A stretch of 59,057 bases of DNA from positions 1-59,057 of the forward strand of contig CALXCA010000010.1 in NCBI GenBank assembly GCA_944386685.1, read 5' to 3'. The notes under the pieces were generated by a model that saw only the letters and a program-made list of their open reading frames with translations, did not search any database and was not told where the DNA came from. The DNA comes from an uncultured Clostridia bacterium (GTDB lineage: Bacteria > Bacillota > Clostridia > TANB77 > CAG-508). Positions 1 through 11,724 of the stretch are shown one piece after another. Position numbers and translations under genes: made by a program. Within the stretch, counting starts at the first letter, position 1; each line of letters starts with the position of its first letter.

Positions 1-100
1 AACATTTTCCATAAAATTAATTTAAGAAATTCTAAATTTCCTCCAATCGTATTCAAAATTTATTTATTATTAATATAACAAAATTTTTACTGAATTGTAA
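1..100. repeat. Family A palindromic element, copy i (right half, cut by the window edge)
   Basis: The first ~100 bases are almost identical to the right half of the complete element at 19439-19663, from AACATTTTCCATAAAATTAA to the distal ACTGAA end. The left half and core lie outside the window. The copy ends about 38 bp before obg. Its right-arm box (CGTATTCAAAATTTA) is shared with the other copies of this arm type. Confidence 0.75.
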
Positions 101-125
101 TAATAAATATTTCTTATAAAAGTAA

Positions 126-1418
<1,293 letters not shown>

Positions 1419-1538
1419 TTATTTAAAAAATAATTTTAAATATCTCCTTTATAATGTTTTTAAGAGTTAGAATAAACCTAAACAATTTAATGTGAAAAAT
1501 ATGTAAATGTAAAGAATGTATAAAGGAGATGAAAATAA

Positions 1539-2390
1539 ATGAATGTTTTTTTCGAAATAATTGAACATACATTACTTGATAGTATAAAACTAATTCCATT
1601 TTTATTTTTAACGTATTTATTAATGGAATATATAGAACACAAAACAAGTAATAAAGTTAGACAAACTATACTAAAATCCGGAAAACTGGGTCCACTATTT
1701 GGTGGACTAGTTGGAATTGTTCCTCAATGCGGATTTTCTGTTTCTGCAACTAATTTATATGCAGCAAGAGTAATTTCATTAGGAACATTAATAGCAGTAT
1801 ATTTAACAACATCTGATGAGATGTTACCAATTTTGGTCTCAGAAAAAATTGCTATTACAACAATATTAACTATTTTAGGTATAAAACTAATAATAGGAGT
1901 TTTGGCTGGTTTTGTTATTGATTTTGTATTAAGAAAATTAAACAAAAATAAATTAGAAGAAAAAATAGTTGATATATGTGAACATGAACATTGTCACTGC
2001 GAAGAAGGAATTATAAAATCTTCTATAAAACATACATTAAGTATATTTGTTTACATAGTAATAATAACGTTTATATTAAATAGCGTTATTCATTTAATAG
2101 GGGAAGAAACACTAGCACATTTTGCAAGTAAAAATATAATTCTTGGACCTGTTGTAGCTGGAGTAATAGGATTAATTCCAAACTGTGCATCATCTGTTAT
2201 ATTAACACAATTATTTGTAGAAAATGTAATTTCTATGCCAATTTTAATTTCTGGATTATGTGTTAATGCAGGTGTAGGTTTACTTGTATTATTTAGAATT
2301 AATAAAAACTTAAAAGAAAATTTAAAAATTACTGGACTATTATATGCAATTGGCGTAATTTCTGGAATTTTACTAGAAATTATAATATAA
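1539..2390 (+). CDS. ArsP_2-type putative heavy-metal (manganese/arsenic) exporter
   Basis: An integral membrane protein of 283 aa with about 8-10 hydrophobic segments in two similar halves. Each half carries a conserved glycine/proline turn followed by a cysteine: GLVGIVPQCGFS near residue 57 and GVIGLIPNCASS near 209. This internal duplication is typical of the ArsP_2 (formerly DUF2899) family, annotated as putative 10-TM metal exporters or manganese transporters. The loop between the halves (about residues 147-156) is rich in His, Cys and Glu (CEHEHCHCEE), a likely metal-binding patch. The start has AAAGGAGATG ahead of it. The substrate is not established; the family assignment is from motif pattern only. 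Confidence 0.8.
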   Translation: MNVFFEIIEHTLLDSIKLIPFLFLTYLLMEYIEHKTSNKVRQTILKSGKLGPLFGGLVGIVPQCGFSVSATNLYAARVISLGTLIAVYLTTSDEMLPILVSEKIAITTILTILGIKLIIGVLAGFVIDFVLRKLNKNKLEEKIVDICEHEHCHCEEGIIKSSIKHTLSIFVYIVIITFILNSVIHLIGEETLAHFASKNIILGPVVAGVIGLIPNCASSVILTQLFVENVISMPILISGLCVNAGVGLLVLFRINKNLKENLKITGLLYAIGVISGILLEIII

Positions 2391-2428
2391 AAATTTTTAA
2401 AATTTAGTTATTATTAATGTGTGAACCC

Positions 2429-2538
2429 AAAATTTTGATATATTAATAATAAATAAATTTTGAATACGAGTGGAGGAAATTCTTATATTTCTGTATTGAG
2501 TTGAAAAATTTATGCAATTATTAATATATCAAAATTTT
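2429..2538 (-). repeat. Family A palindromic element, copy ii (inverted, coreless)
   Basis: A 110-bp inverted repeat. AAAATTTTGATATATTAATA on the left pairs with TATTAATATATCAAAATTTT on the right. Compared with copy vi the boxes occur in opposite order: the reverse complement of the right box comes first (AAATTTTGAATACGA), and that of the left box comes second (GTATTGAGTTGAAAAATTTA). The element is therefore reversed. The GC-rich core is absent; the two arms meet directly around ATTCTTATATTTCT. Confidence 0.75.
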
Positions 2539-2575
2539 TATAAAAACAGAAATGTAATAAATTTTATAAAATTAC

Positions 2576-2604
2576 TTGAAATTTTAGCTAATTTATAGGA
2601 TAAT
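2576..2604 (+). promoter_or_regulatory. Putative sigma-A promoter for the VirD4-like gene
   Basis: TTGAAA (2576-2581), a 17-bp spacer, then GATAAT (2599-2604). It lies after palindrome copy ii and gives an A+T-rich leader of about 150 nt before the gene at 2760. Nothing else is recognisable between 2540 and 2760. Confidence 0.4.
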
Positions 2605-2759
2605 ATATATGTAGGCTTATAAAAAATAATTGAATTATATATTAAAATTAATAATTTTGAAATATCAAAATTTAAGAATAAAATATAATATTTTATATAA
2701 TCAAATGTATGAATATTAACAAATAGAAAATAAATAATTAAAAATGAAAGGAAAAAATA

Positions 2760-5102
2760 ATGAAATTATTTGATAAATTTTTGAAAAAATTAAATGCAAG
2801 TAGAAATACATTTGCAACATATATATTAACATTAATTTCATTTTATTTAGCAATAGATAGAATTGTAGAAATGCTAATAATGGTATTTACAGGGGTATCT
2901 GTATCATATTGGGGACCATTTATGTACACATTTGCATTAGCATGTCCTGTATTTGCATATTTATTTTCTGGTGCATCAGAATTTGCATCATCCAAAAATA
3001 CTAAAGTAACATTATTTTATTTATATGTTATAGGACTTTATATAATTGCAATTTCAATGGTAACACAATGGGTAAACCAAGGAGCATGGCTACTTTTAAT
3101 TTCATTACCAGGTTATACAGAATTAGTATCAGACTTTTCTGAACTAATTAGACCTGCATTAACATCACTTGCAATTTATTTTCCTTTAACAACATTTTAT
3201 AGTGTAATTAAATTTATTAGATTAGGTGTTGGAGATAGTAAAGATTGGACTAGATCACTTTGGGATTATAAAGGAATTAACTTATCAGATACAAAACAAG
3301 GACATGGACCATTTACATGTGATATTACAATATGTAATGATGCAGAAACAGGCAAAAAAGTAGTTTTTGGCGAACAAAAAAGATTTCAATCATTACTTGT
3401 TTGTGGAGGCTCTGGAACAGGAAAGACATCACTAATAATAGAACCATTTGTTGCAAAAGATATTGAGAAAAAAGCATTTTATTGGGCAAATGCAAAAGAA
3501 ATGGGATATACAGCATTAAAAACTGGAATTGCAGTATTAAATAGACCATATGGAAATGAATATCTAAATGAAAATTTCTCATTAGATATGTTAACACCAG
3601 CTCAAGGAAAAGAATCTATTTATAGAGCATATATGAATAAAATGATTTTAGATTTAAATGGGGAAGATTATACATATAAAAATTTAGGAATTACTGCAAT
3701 TTCGCCAGATTATGAATCAACATCTAAAATGATGAATATATGTAGCAATTTCCATATAAAATACAACATAATAGATCCTTCAAATAGAGATTCTATAGGA
3801 TTAAATCCATTTATTTATGATGATGCTAACAAAATTGCTATAACAATTTCTTCAGCATTAAAAGCAATGTATGTAAATTCACATCCAGAAATAGATGATG
3901 TTTATAGAGAAGAATTTATAATTCAAGCAATTGAAAATTTAGCAATTATGTTAAAAGAAATGTACCCACGTTTAAATAGTGGTAATTTACCAAACTTAGA
4001 TGATATGTTAAAAATGTTAACAAATTATAGTTTAGTAGAAAAAATGTGTGAAATTATGTGCCAAGACCCAGAGCTTGCGGAAAAATATGAAAGCCAAATT
4101 ACATATTTTAAAAGAAATTTCTATTCAAACGGTGTTGGAAGAGCATTAACAGAACAATATTTATATTTGGCAGTATCTCAATTAGATAATCTATTAAGAT
4201 TGCCAGGTGTAAAATCAATATTATGTAATAGACATTATAATATAGATTTTGATAAAGCATTAGCAAATGGAGAAGTTACATTTGTATGTACACGTAGAGG
4301 AGATTTAGGAAGAACAAGTCACAAAGCTTTTGGATTATTTTTCATTTTGGCAATGCAAAATGCAGTATTAAGAAGACCAGGAAATGAAAAGAGTAGAATT
4401 CCTCATTTCTTTTATATAGATGAATTTCCAGACTTTATATGTAAAGATACAGAAGCTATATTTACATTATATAGAAAATATAAAGTAGCTACTACAATAA
4501 CAGCACAAAACTTATCTCAATTAGAGGGAAATGCACCAGATATGAAATATAGAGAAACTATTATTTCAAACTGTGCAAACAAGATTTTCTTAGGAAATGC
4601 AGACAATACAGAACTAGAATGGTGGCGTAAAGAAATGTATCAAAGAAGAACTTGGAAATGGAAAAATAGTATGGACATGAGTAAACTTGAATATGACTCT
4701 AAATGGGGTGATGTAAATTATACTTATGAAGACTATTGGGCTGCAAACAAATTGGGAACAATGCCATTTAAGAGTGCTGCAATAAAATTAAAAGGTGATA
4801 ATGGAGCTTATCAAATAAATGAAGGAAAATTGGACTTTGTTGGAGCTAAATATAAAGAAGTTCAACCAATTAAAGTATATAATTTTGAGAAATTTACTTC
4901 AGGATTAGTAAATGAAGAAGACAAAGAAAGTAGAAGACAAAAATTTGATCCAAAACATATTAATTTTGTTGATGACAGAAATGAAATTGACCCAATTCAA
5001 ACAGATACAACAGATTCAGGTTTTATATTTGATAATGAAGATGCAGTTGTTGTTAAATTTAAAAAGAGTAAAAAAAATAGTCAAAACAGTGAAAATAACT
5101 AA
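2760..5102 (+). CDS. VirD4/TraG-type conjugative coupling ATPase (orphan)
   Basis: A 780-aa membrane-anchored hexameric-type ATPase of the type IV coupling protein family, which normally passes the relaxase-DNA complex to a conjugation channel. Several hydrophobic segments lie in the first ~160 residues. The ATPase domain has Walker A GGSGTGKTS near residue 215 and Walker B FFYIDEFPDF near 550, followed by the family's TITAQNLSQLEG segment. The C-terminal ~120 residues are charged. No relaxase, VirB4 homologue or other transfer gene is visible within 50 kb downstream; the flanks are housekeeping genes (obg, queA). It is either a relic of an integrated element or a domesticated DNA pump. The reading frame is intact, with AAAGGAAAAAATA upstream and its own terminator. 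Confidence 0.88.
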   Translation: MKLFDKFLKKLNASRNTFATYILTLISFYLAIDRIVEMLIMVFTGVSVSYWGPFMYTFALACPVFAYLFSGASEFASSKNTKVTLFYLYVIGLYIIAISMVTQWVNQGAWLLLISLPGYTELVSDFSELIRPALTSLAIYFPLTTFYSVIKFIRLGVGDSKDWTRSLWDYKGINLSDTKQGHGPFTCDITICNDAETGKKVVFGEQKRFQSLLVCGGSGTGKTSLIIEPFVAKDIEKKAFYWANAKEMGYTALKTGIAVLNRPYGNEYLNENFSLDMLTPAQGKESIYRAYMNKMILDLNGEDYTYKNLGITAISPDYESTSKMMNICSNFHIKYNIIDPSNRDSIGLNPFIYDDANKIAITISSALKAMYVNSHPEIDDVYREEFIIQAIENLAIMLKEMYPRLNSGNLPNLDDMLKMLTNYSLVEKMCEIMCQDPELAEKYESQITYFKRNFYSNGVGRALTEQYLYLAVSQLDNLLRLPGVKSILCNRHYNIDFDKALANGEVTFVCTRRGDLGRTSHKAFGLFFILAMQNAVLRRPGNEKSRIPHFFYIDEFPDFICKDTEAIFTLYRKYKVATTITAQNLSQLEGNAPDMKYRETIISNCANKIFLGNADNTELEWWRKEMYQRRTWKWKNSMDMSKLEYDSKWGDVNYTYEDYWAANKLGTMPFKSAAIKLKGDNGAYQINEGKLDFVGAKYKEVQPIKVYNFEKFTSGLVNEEDKESRRQKFDPKHINFVDDRNEIDPIQTDTTDSGFIFDNEDAVVVKFKKSKKNSQNSENN

Positions 5103-5129
5103 GCAGTGCAAATTTTTTGCACTGCATTT
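5103..5129 (+). terminator. Rho-independent terminator of the VirD4-like gene
   Basis: GCAGTGCAAA - TTT - TTTGCACTGC, a perfect 10-bp stem starting at the base after the stop codon and followed by ATTTT. It separates this gene from palindrome copy iii. Confidence 0.75.
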
Positions 5130-5159
5130 TAAAAAATGAGTAATAGATATTTTGTAATT

Positions 5160-5368
5160 TTACAGAAATTTATATATTTTATTTTTTTATTATTCCTACT
5201 CACTTCATTCAAAAAGAATTCATAAGGCTTTCTCATGAGCCTCTTTCACTCCGACCCTCTCGTAAACTCGAGTACCGTGAACATCCCTCATTCGAAGACC
5301 TAATGAATTCTAATTTTCATTTCGTTCGAACGTCATAATAAAAAAATAAAATATATAAATTTCTGTAA
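5160..5368 (+). repeat. Family A palindromic element, copy iii (with core)
   Basis: A 209-bp hairpin-forming element. Outer arms TTACAGAAATTTATATATTT and AAATATATAAATTTCTGTAA pair around inner arms (GAATTCATAAGG with CCTAATGAATTC). The apex is the conserved core at 5237-5290, which begins GAGCCTCTTTCACTCCGACC and ends GTACCGTGAACATCCCTCA. Within the core TTCAC can pair with GTGAA and CTCG with CGAG. The inner arms match copy iv but not copies v-vii; the outer arms match no other copy. Confidence 0.85.
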
Positions 5369-5454
5369 GATATATAAAAAAAATAATATTATATAAAAAA
5401 ATTGTTGAAAAATATTTTAAAAAATAGTAAAATAAAAAGGAAAGAGGAGAAAAA

Positions 5455-6480
5455 TTGAAATTAACAGATTTTAATTATGATTTACCAGAAAGACTAATAG
5501 CCCAAGTTCCAATTAAAAACAGAGATGAATCTAGATTAATGGTTTTAAATAGGAAAAAACAGACAATAGAACATAAGATTTTTAAAGATATAATAGATTA
5601 TTTAGAACCAGGAGATTGCATTGTAAGAAATAATACAAAGGTTTTACCAGCAAGGCTTTATGGAAAAAAGGAAACAGGAGCAAATGTTGAATTTTTATTA
5701 TTAAATAGAATAGAAGGAGACATTTGGGAATGTATAGTAAGACCAGGAAATAAATTACATGTTGGAACAAAAGTTACATTTGGAGAAGGTGAACTAAAAG
5801 CAGAAATATTAGAAGTAATGCCAGGTGGAACAAGAAAGGTTCAATTTACATATCAAGGAATTTTTAATGAAATTTTAGATAAAATTGGATTAATGCCACT
5901 TCCACCATATATACACGAAGATTTAAAACAAAATGATAGATATCAAACAGTTTATGCAAAATATGAGGGTTCAGCAGCAGCTCCAACAGCAGGATTACAT
6001 TTTACTGAAGATTTACTAAAAAAATTAGAAGAAAAAGGTGTAATTATTGCAAATGTAACATTACATGTTGGAATTGGAACTTTTAGACCAGTTAAAGTTG
6101 AAAATATAGAAGAACATGAAATGCATTCAGAACATTTTTATATAAAACAAGAAGATGTAGATAAAATTAATAATGCAAAAAAGAATGGAAAAAGAGTTAT
6201 TGCTGTTGGAACAACATCTTGTAGAGTTTTAGAAACTATAAGCTCACCAGAAGATGGATTTGTTAAAGAGGCAGAGGGAGATACAAGCATATTTATTTAT
6301 CCTGGATATAAATTTAAATGTATAGATGGATTAATTACTAACTTTCATTTACCAGAGTCAACATTATTAATGTTAGTTTCAGCATTAGCAGGAAGAGAAT
6401 ATATTATGAAAGCATACCATGAAGCAGTAGAAAAAGAATACAGATTTTTTAGTTTTGGAGATGCAATGTTTATCTACTAA
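5455..6480 (+). CDS. queA: S-adenosylmethionine:tRNA ribosyltransferase-isomerase (QueA)
   Basis: Transfers and isomerises the ribose of SAM onto preQ1-modified tRNA to form epoxyqueuosine in the queuosine pathway. The 341-aa length and motifs are typical: [16 protein letters not shown] N-terminus ([14 protein letters not shown]), [49 protein letters not shown] and [17 protein letters not shown]. Translation starts at a TTG placed seven bases after GAGGAG; no in-frame ATG lies nearby. tgt follows 150 bp downstream, so two steps of queuosine insertion are encoded together. Confidence 0.96.
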   Translation: MKLTDFNYDLPERLIAQVPIKNRDESRLMVLNRKKQTIEHKIFKDIIDYLEPGDCIVRNNTKVLPARLYGKKETGANVEFLLLNRIEGDIWECIVRPGNKLHVGTKVTFGEGELKAEILEVMPGGTRKVQFTYQGIFNEILDKIGLMPLPPYIHEDLKQNDRYQTVYAKYEGSAAAPTAGLHFTEDLLKKLEEKGVIIANVTLHVGIGTFRPVKVENIEEHEMHSEHFYIKQEDVDKINNAKKNGKRVIAVGTTSCRVLETISSPEDGFVKEAEGDTSIFIYPGYKFKCIDGLITNFHLPESTLLMLVSALAGREYIMKAYHEAVEKEYRFFSFGDAMFIY

Positions 6481-6596
6481 ATTTTATATAAAATAAAATG
6501 AAATATATAGAAATTAATGAAGTTACTAATAAATATAAAAATAAACATTTAGAAAATAAAGTAGCAAAACTTAATAAAGCAAGTAAAATATTATAA

Positions 6597-7754
<1,158 letters not shown>

Positions 7755-7771
7755 AGAAAAGGAGGAAATTT

Positions 7772-9100
7772 ATGGAATTATATTTAGAACAAGAAAAAAA
7801 TGAAGAGCCAAAATCAAAATCGCCACTTCTAATGGGAATTTTAATATTTTTCCTTATTATTTTAGCTATAGTTGTTATAGGTTTTGTTATTTATTTACAA
7901 AATGCGTTATTTAAAGTTAGAGTTAATGGTTCATCTAATAATGATTTGAAAAAATTAATTATAGTTGAAGGTGAAGGAGAAAATACCAAATTATATTTTC
8001 CAATAAGAGAAGTTGCAACTTATTTAGGATATAATGGTTATACAGGAGATTTTAAAAGTAAATCTGAAGATAGTAGTAAACGTTATATAGATAATGGAGA
8101 AGAAATGGCTATGTTTACAGTAAATACTGATTCTCTTATTATCTCTTCAAAGACTGCAAATTCAGTATATGAAGAATATACATTAGATGAAGATGTTTTT
8201 GAGAGAGACGGAAAATTATATACATCCGAAGATGGTTTAATTAAAGCATTTCATGTTACATTAAATTATACTCCAGAAAAAAACTTATTAGAAATTTATA
8301 CAACAGATTATTTAACTAATACTTATGTGCAAAATTTAAATCTTGGAAAAACACCTAAATTATTTAGAGATAGACAAGCAATATTAGAAGGAATGGTTAT
8401 TGTTGAGACAGAAAATCCAAGAAAATATGGTGTTATGAATGTTGTAAGTAAAGAATATGCACTAGAGCCAAAATATGATTCTATATCATATATACCATAT
8501 TCAACAGACTTTTTAGTACAAAGTGAAGGAAAATATGGAATTATGACAAAAGAAGGAAGAACAAAAATTAATATAGCATATGATTCAATAACTTTAATGG
8601 ATAATCAAATTGGACTATATTTAGTTAAGGAAGATAATCTATATGGAGTAATTAATGATGAAGGTAAAAGTATTTTAAAAGCTAGTTATCAACAAATTGG
8701 AGTAAACAATACTACTTATGCCCAAAATTCCTTAGATAATCAATATATTTTAGCTGATAGTCTAATACCAGTTAAATATAATAATATGTGGGGATTTTTT
8801 GATACAACAGGCAAACAAATTACAAACTTTGAATTTACTGGTGTAGGTTGTTCAGATACTTCACTTTCAGCAAATACGTACCCTACAGTAGAAATTTCAA
8901 GTTTGAAATTAGTTGTAGTAGAAAAAGATCGTATGTATAATTTAATTTATCCAAGTGGACAATTGGCAATAAAAGGTGGATTTATGCTAAATTCAGTATA
9001 TTTAACTTTTGATGCTACAACAGGACAAAATACTTATTATATGACATATGGAGGCAATACTGCAAATATTGAAGAAACATTTAGATCTTGGGAAGACTAA
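7772..9100 (+). CDS. Membrane-anchored WG-repeat protein with copper amine oxidase N-like domain
   Basis: Function unknown; an envelope-facing protein of 442 aa. A short acidic cytoplasmic tail is followed by one TM helix (about residues 20-43), then a region resembling the copper amine oxidase N-terminal (stalk) domain of Firmicutes surface proteins (YFPIREVATYLGYN near residue 75). At least four WG/KWG-type repeats run from about residue 215: KYGVMN, KYGIMTKEG, LYGVINDEG and MWGFFDTTG, each followed by a Y-D/F-x-x-I segment. GGAGG lies just before the ATG. Seventeen bp behind tgt suggests operon membership only. Confidence 0.8.
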   Translation: MELYLEQEKNEEPKSKSPLLMGILIFFLIILAIVVIGFVIYLQNALFKVRVNGSSNNDLKKLIIVEGEGENTKLYFPIREVATYLGYNGYTGDFKSKSEDSSKRYIDNGEEMAMFTVNTDSLIISSKTANSVYEEYTLDEDVFERDGKLYTSEDGLIKAFHVTLNYTPEKNLLEIYTTDYLTNTYVQNLNLGKTPKLFRDRQAILEGMVIVETENPRKYGVMNVVSKEYALEPKYDSISYIPYSTDFLVQSEGKYGIMTKEGRTKINIAYDSITLMDNQIGLYLVKEDNLYGVINDEGKSILKASYQQIGVNNTTYAQNSLDNQYILADSLIPVKYNNMWGFFDTTGKQITNFEFTGVGCSDTSLSANTYPTVEISSLKLVVVEKDRMYNLIYPSGQLAIKGGFMLNSVYLTFDATTGQNTYYMTYGGNTANIEETFRSWED

Positions 9101-9208
9101 AAAATAATAAAAAAATACAAATGAAAGGAGAATTACTATTTAATAATATAAATTAAAAAGTACTAGAAAATGGTAGAAATATTATTTAATAGTAGAAGTG
9201 ATTAAAAA

Positions 9209-9466
9209 ATGGCAACAAAAAGTAGAAATACATGGTTTTTAATAGTACTAGTATGTGCTGGATTAGTTATTGGAGGACTTATTGGACAACTTGCTTCACA
9301 AGTTAGTTGGTTAAGTTGGTTAGCTTATGGACAAGAATTTGGACTAGCAGAACCACTTACATTAGATTTAAGTGTAATAAAAATAACATTTGGATTTGTT
9401 GTTAATATAAATATGGCAAGCATAATTGGAATTGCAATTGCATTATTAATATATAGATGGCTATAG
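9209..9466 (+). CDS. DUF4321 small membrane protein
   Basis: An 85-aa protein with two hydrophobic helices (about residues 9-34 and 60-84) joined by a short loop. It resembles the DUF4321 family of Clostridia, typically found near obg, maf or cell-shape genes; the function is unknown. The ribosome-binding site is weak (GAAGTGAT). No terminator separates it from the WG-repeat gene 108 bp upstream. Confidence 0.75.
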   Translation: MATKSRNTWFLIVLVCAGLVIGGLIGQLASQVSWLSWLAYGQEFGLAEPLTLDLSVIKITFGFVVNINMASIIGIAIALLIYRWL

Positions 9467-9619
9467 AATAATATTTATTAGAAATTTTTGATATTGTCTT
9501 GTATAAAACTCAATCTAAAATTTTAAGTTATTTTGTTTTTAAGAAGAATAGACATTTGTTATATTAAATAAAGAAAATTTGCATAAAATCAATATATAAA
9601 AAATAAAGGGGATTAAAAA

Positions 9620-10678
9620 ATGAATGGTAGAGAAATTTTAAAAAAAGGAAAACATAGTTCAAAGACTTTTACTATTATTTACTGTATTTGTATATTCGTA
9701 ATTATAGCTACATTTTTTTATGCGGCTTATAAGCTTGGTAATGAAACACCAGAAGCTACAAACTTTACAGAAAATGGTGCAGTAGGTATGGAACCAGATA
9801 AATATGTTTATATGAAAGTAGATGGTTTAAGTGATTTAATTGCAACATACGGACCTAGTGAAAGTGAATACACTGATGAAAATGAGAAATATTATATAGC
9901 TATTAGTGATGGTTATTGGTATATAGTAAACTTAGATAATGAAACATTAAATAAATTAAAAGAAATTCAATCATTCACATTTGGAGAAATAGAAAATCAG
10001 CCAGAGCCAGTTACAATATATGGAATGACAGAAGAAGTGCCACAAGAATTAAAACAAATTGCTATAGATATATATAATGATGGCCTTACAGAAGAAGAAC
10101 AGATGAGTATAGAAGAATTTGACCAATGCTATGGAAGTGTTTTATTAAATGTTAGAAAAACTCCAGAAGACTTAACTGTTGAAACCATAATAATAGGAAT
10201 TTCTATAATTGTTTTTGTTGTTACTGTAATTGCACATATTTGTGATAAAATTATAAGATTAAGAGTATACAAATATTTAAAAAATAATGAATATATAGAA
10301 GACATTTCAAAACAATTAGATGATGATGTTGAAGAAAAATTCTTTAATGACAAAGTTATATTTACAAAAGATTATTTTGTAGACACATATAAAAGTGAAT
10401 TTTGTGCAGTTAAATATTCAGATATAAAATGGATTCATACACATATTGTAAAATATAATGGAATGGTACCTGTTTCAAATAGTATTATTTTACATTTGAA
10501 AGATGGAAAAACAAATTTTCAATGTTTAACAATCCGTGGTACAATTAAACAAGAATTTGAAAATGTTTTTTCAAAAATTTGTGAGAAAATGCCAACAGAT
10601 TCTTTAAAAGGATATACAAGAGAAAATATTAAAGAATTTAAAAAATACAAAAAGGATTTAAAAAATAATGTATTGTAA
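9620..10678 (+). CDS. Two-TM membrane protein of unknown function
   Basis: A 352-aa protein that I do not recognise. TM1 spans about residues 16-39, an extracytoplasmic domain about 40-185, and TM2 about 188-207. The C-terminal cytoplasmic part (about 245-310) is a beta-rich stretch (KVIFTKDYFVDTY, SDIKWIHTH, NSIILHLKDGK) that could be a PH-like fold; this is inference. GGGG(ATT) ahead of the ATG is a modest ribosome-binding site. It shares no overlap or short spacing with its neighbours. Confidence 0.6.
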   Translation: MNGREILKKGKHSSKTFTIIYCICIFVIIATFFYAAYKLGNETPEATNFTENGAVGMEPDKYVYMKVDGLSDLIATYGPSESEYTDENEKYYIAISDGYWYIVNLDNETLNKLKEIQSFTFGEIENQPEPVTIYGMTEEVPQELKQIAIDIYNDGLTEEEQMSIEEFDQCYGSVLLNVRKTPEDLTVETIIIGISIIVFVVTVIAHICDKIIRLRVYKYLKNNEYIEDISKQLDDDVEEKFFNDKVIFTKDYFVDTYKSEFCAVKYSDIKWIHTHIVKYNGMVPVSNSIILHLKDGKTNFQCLTIRGTIKQEFENVFSKICEKMPTDSLKGYTRENIKEFKKYKKDLKNNVL

Positions 10679-10754
10679 TAGGAAAATATAACTTTTCTAG
10701 TCTACAAAACAGTAATCTAAATATATAAGTTTATAATAAAAAGATAAATAGCTG

Positions 10755-10783
10755 TTGACAAATATAACTGATTCTGATATCAT
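10755..10783 (+). promoter_or_regulatory. Putative sigma-A promoter for the Ser/Asn-rich protein gene
   Basis: TTGACA (10755-10760), a 17-bp spacer, TATCAT (10778-10783). The start codon is at 10823 behind AAGGAGGA. The -35 is a perfect consensus. Confidence 0.55.
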
Positions 10784-10822
10784 TCTATAGTAATAAGAAA
10801 TATATCTTAAGGAGGAACACTA

Positions 10823-11269
10823 ATGCTAAAATTAATTAAAAGTTCAAAATTTATATTTATAGTTGGAATATTATTTATTATATTATCACTTTGCTCATAT
10901 TCATATAGTGCAAGTGTTAATATGAATTTAAATAGTAGTAGTACAAATAATGATGAAACAACAAGTAGTACTAATAATAACTCATCAAGCAATACAACTA
11001 ATTCAACAGATGATGATGATGAATCAAATTCAGGAAGTTCGTCAAATAATAATTCTAATAATAATAGTTCATCAAGTAGCAATTCAAATAATAGTTCAAA
11101 AGCTGAAAGTTCATCAAATAATAACTCAAACTCATCACAATTTACTACAGCAGTTAGTACTTCAAGCTTTGACTTACAATTAACAAATATTTTAAGTATT
11201 TGTTTAATTGTTGTAGGAGTTTTACTAATATTATTAGGAATTGCAATATTAATTAGATTAAAAAGTTAA
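10823..11269 (+). CDS. Ser/Asn-rich low-complexity membrane protein
   Basis: A 148-aa protein: an N-terminal hydrophobic helix (about residues 9-29), about 80 residues almost entirely Ser, Asn, Thr and Asp, and a second TM helix (about 120-142) with a basic end (RLKS). A surface-exposed disordered loop tethered at both ends is the simplest reading. AAGGAGGA precedes the ATG and a strong terminator follows, so it is probably monocistronic. The low complexity makes homology meaningless; no function is assigned. Confidence 0.65.
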   Translation: MLKLIKSSKFIFIVGILFIILSLCSYSYSASVNMNLNSSSTNNDETTSSTNNNSSSNTTNSTDDDDESNSGSSSNNNSNNNSSSSSNSNNSSKAESSSNNNSNSSQFTTAVSTSSFDLQLTNILSICLIVVGVLLILLGIAILIRLKS

Positions 11270-11278
11270 CAAAATATA

Positions 11279-11309
11279 AACCGGTAATTTTGTACCGGTT
11301 CTCTTTTTT
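11279..11309 (+). terminator. Rho-independent terminator
   Basis: AACCGGTA / TACCGGTT stem with a short ATTTTG loop, followed by CTCTTTTTT. It lies 10 bp after the stop of the Ser/Asn-rich gene. Confidence 0.85.
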
Positions 11310-11323
11310 GAAATATACAATAT

Positions 11324-11579
11324 GTTACTATATAATGGTCTTGAATAAAGAAACTATGATATTATAATATTTTAAAGTTCTCCTGTTCATTCCATTCAAA
11401 AAGAATTCATAAGGCTTTTTCATGAGCCTCTTTCACTCCGACCCTCTCGTAAACTCGAGTACCGTGAACATTCCTCATGCAAAAGCCAAATGAATTCTAA
11501 TTTTCATTTCAATCAAGCGTCGAAGCTTTAAAATATTATAATATCATCGTTTCTTTATTCAAGACCACTATATAGTAAC
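11324..11579 (+). repeat. Family A palindromic element, copy iv (with core)
   Basis: The longest copy, 256 bp. The outer arms (11324-11377 and 11526-11579) are complementary over 54 bp with two mismatches, beginning GTTACTATATA and ending TATATAGTAAC. The inner arms (GAATTCATAAGG / AATGAATTC) are shared with copy iii. The core is at 11424-11476, almost identical to copies iii and vii. The outer arms are unrelated to those of any other copy. The rest of 11310-11724 holds nothing else that I recognise. Confidence 0.88.
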
Positions 11580-11724
11580 CCAATATAAAAATTTTTCTTA
11601 ATGGTTATATACAAAAACTTTAAATTATGATAAAATTATTTTATCTAAAACAAAAAGCAAGATAGTAGTTAAAAAAATTTATTAATTAATAATTTTGCTT
11701 CAAAAAAAGAAAGGAAACTAAAGT

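Noticed and set aside
6498..6596. 32-codon Lys-rich ORF between queA and tgt
   Set aside because: No ribosome-binding site, no recognisable motif, and the composition is what random A+T-rich DNA yields.
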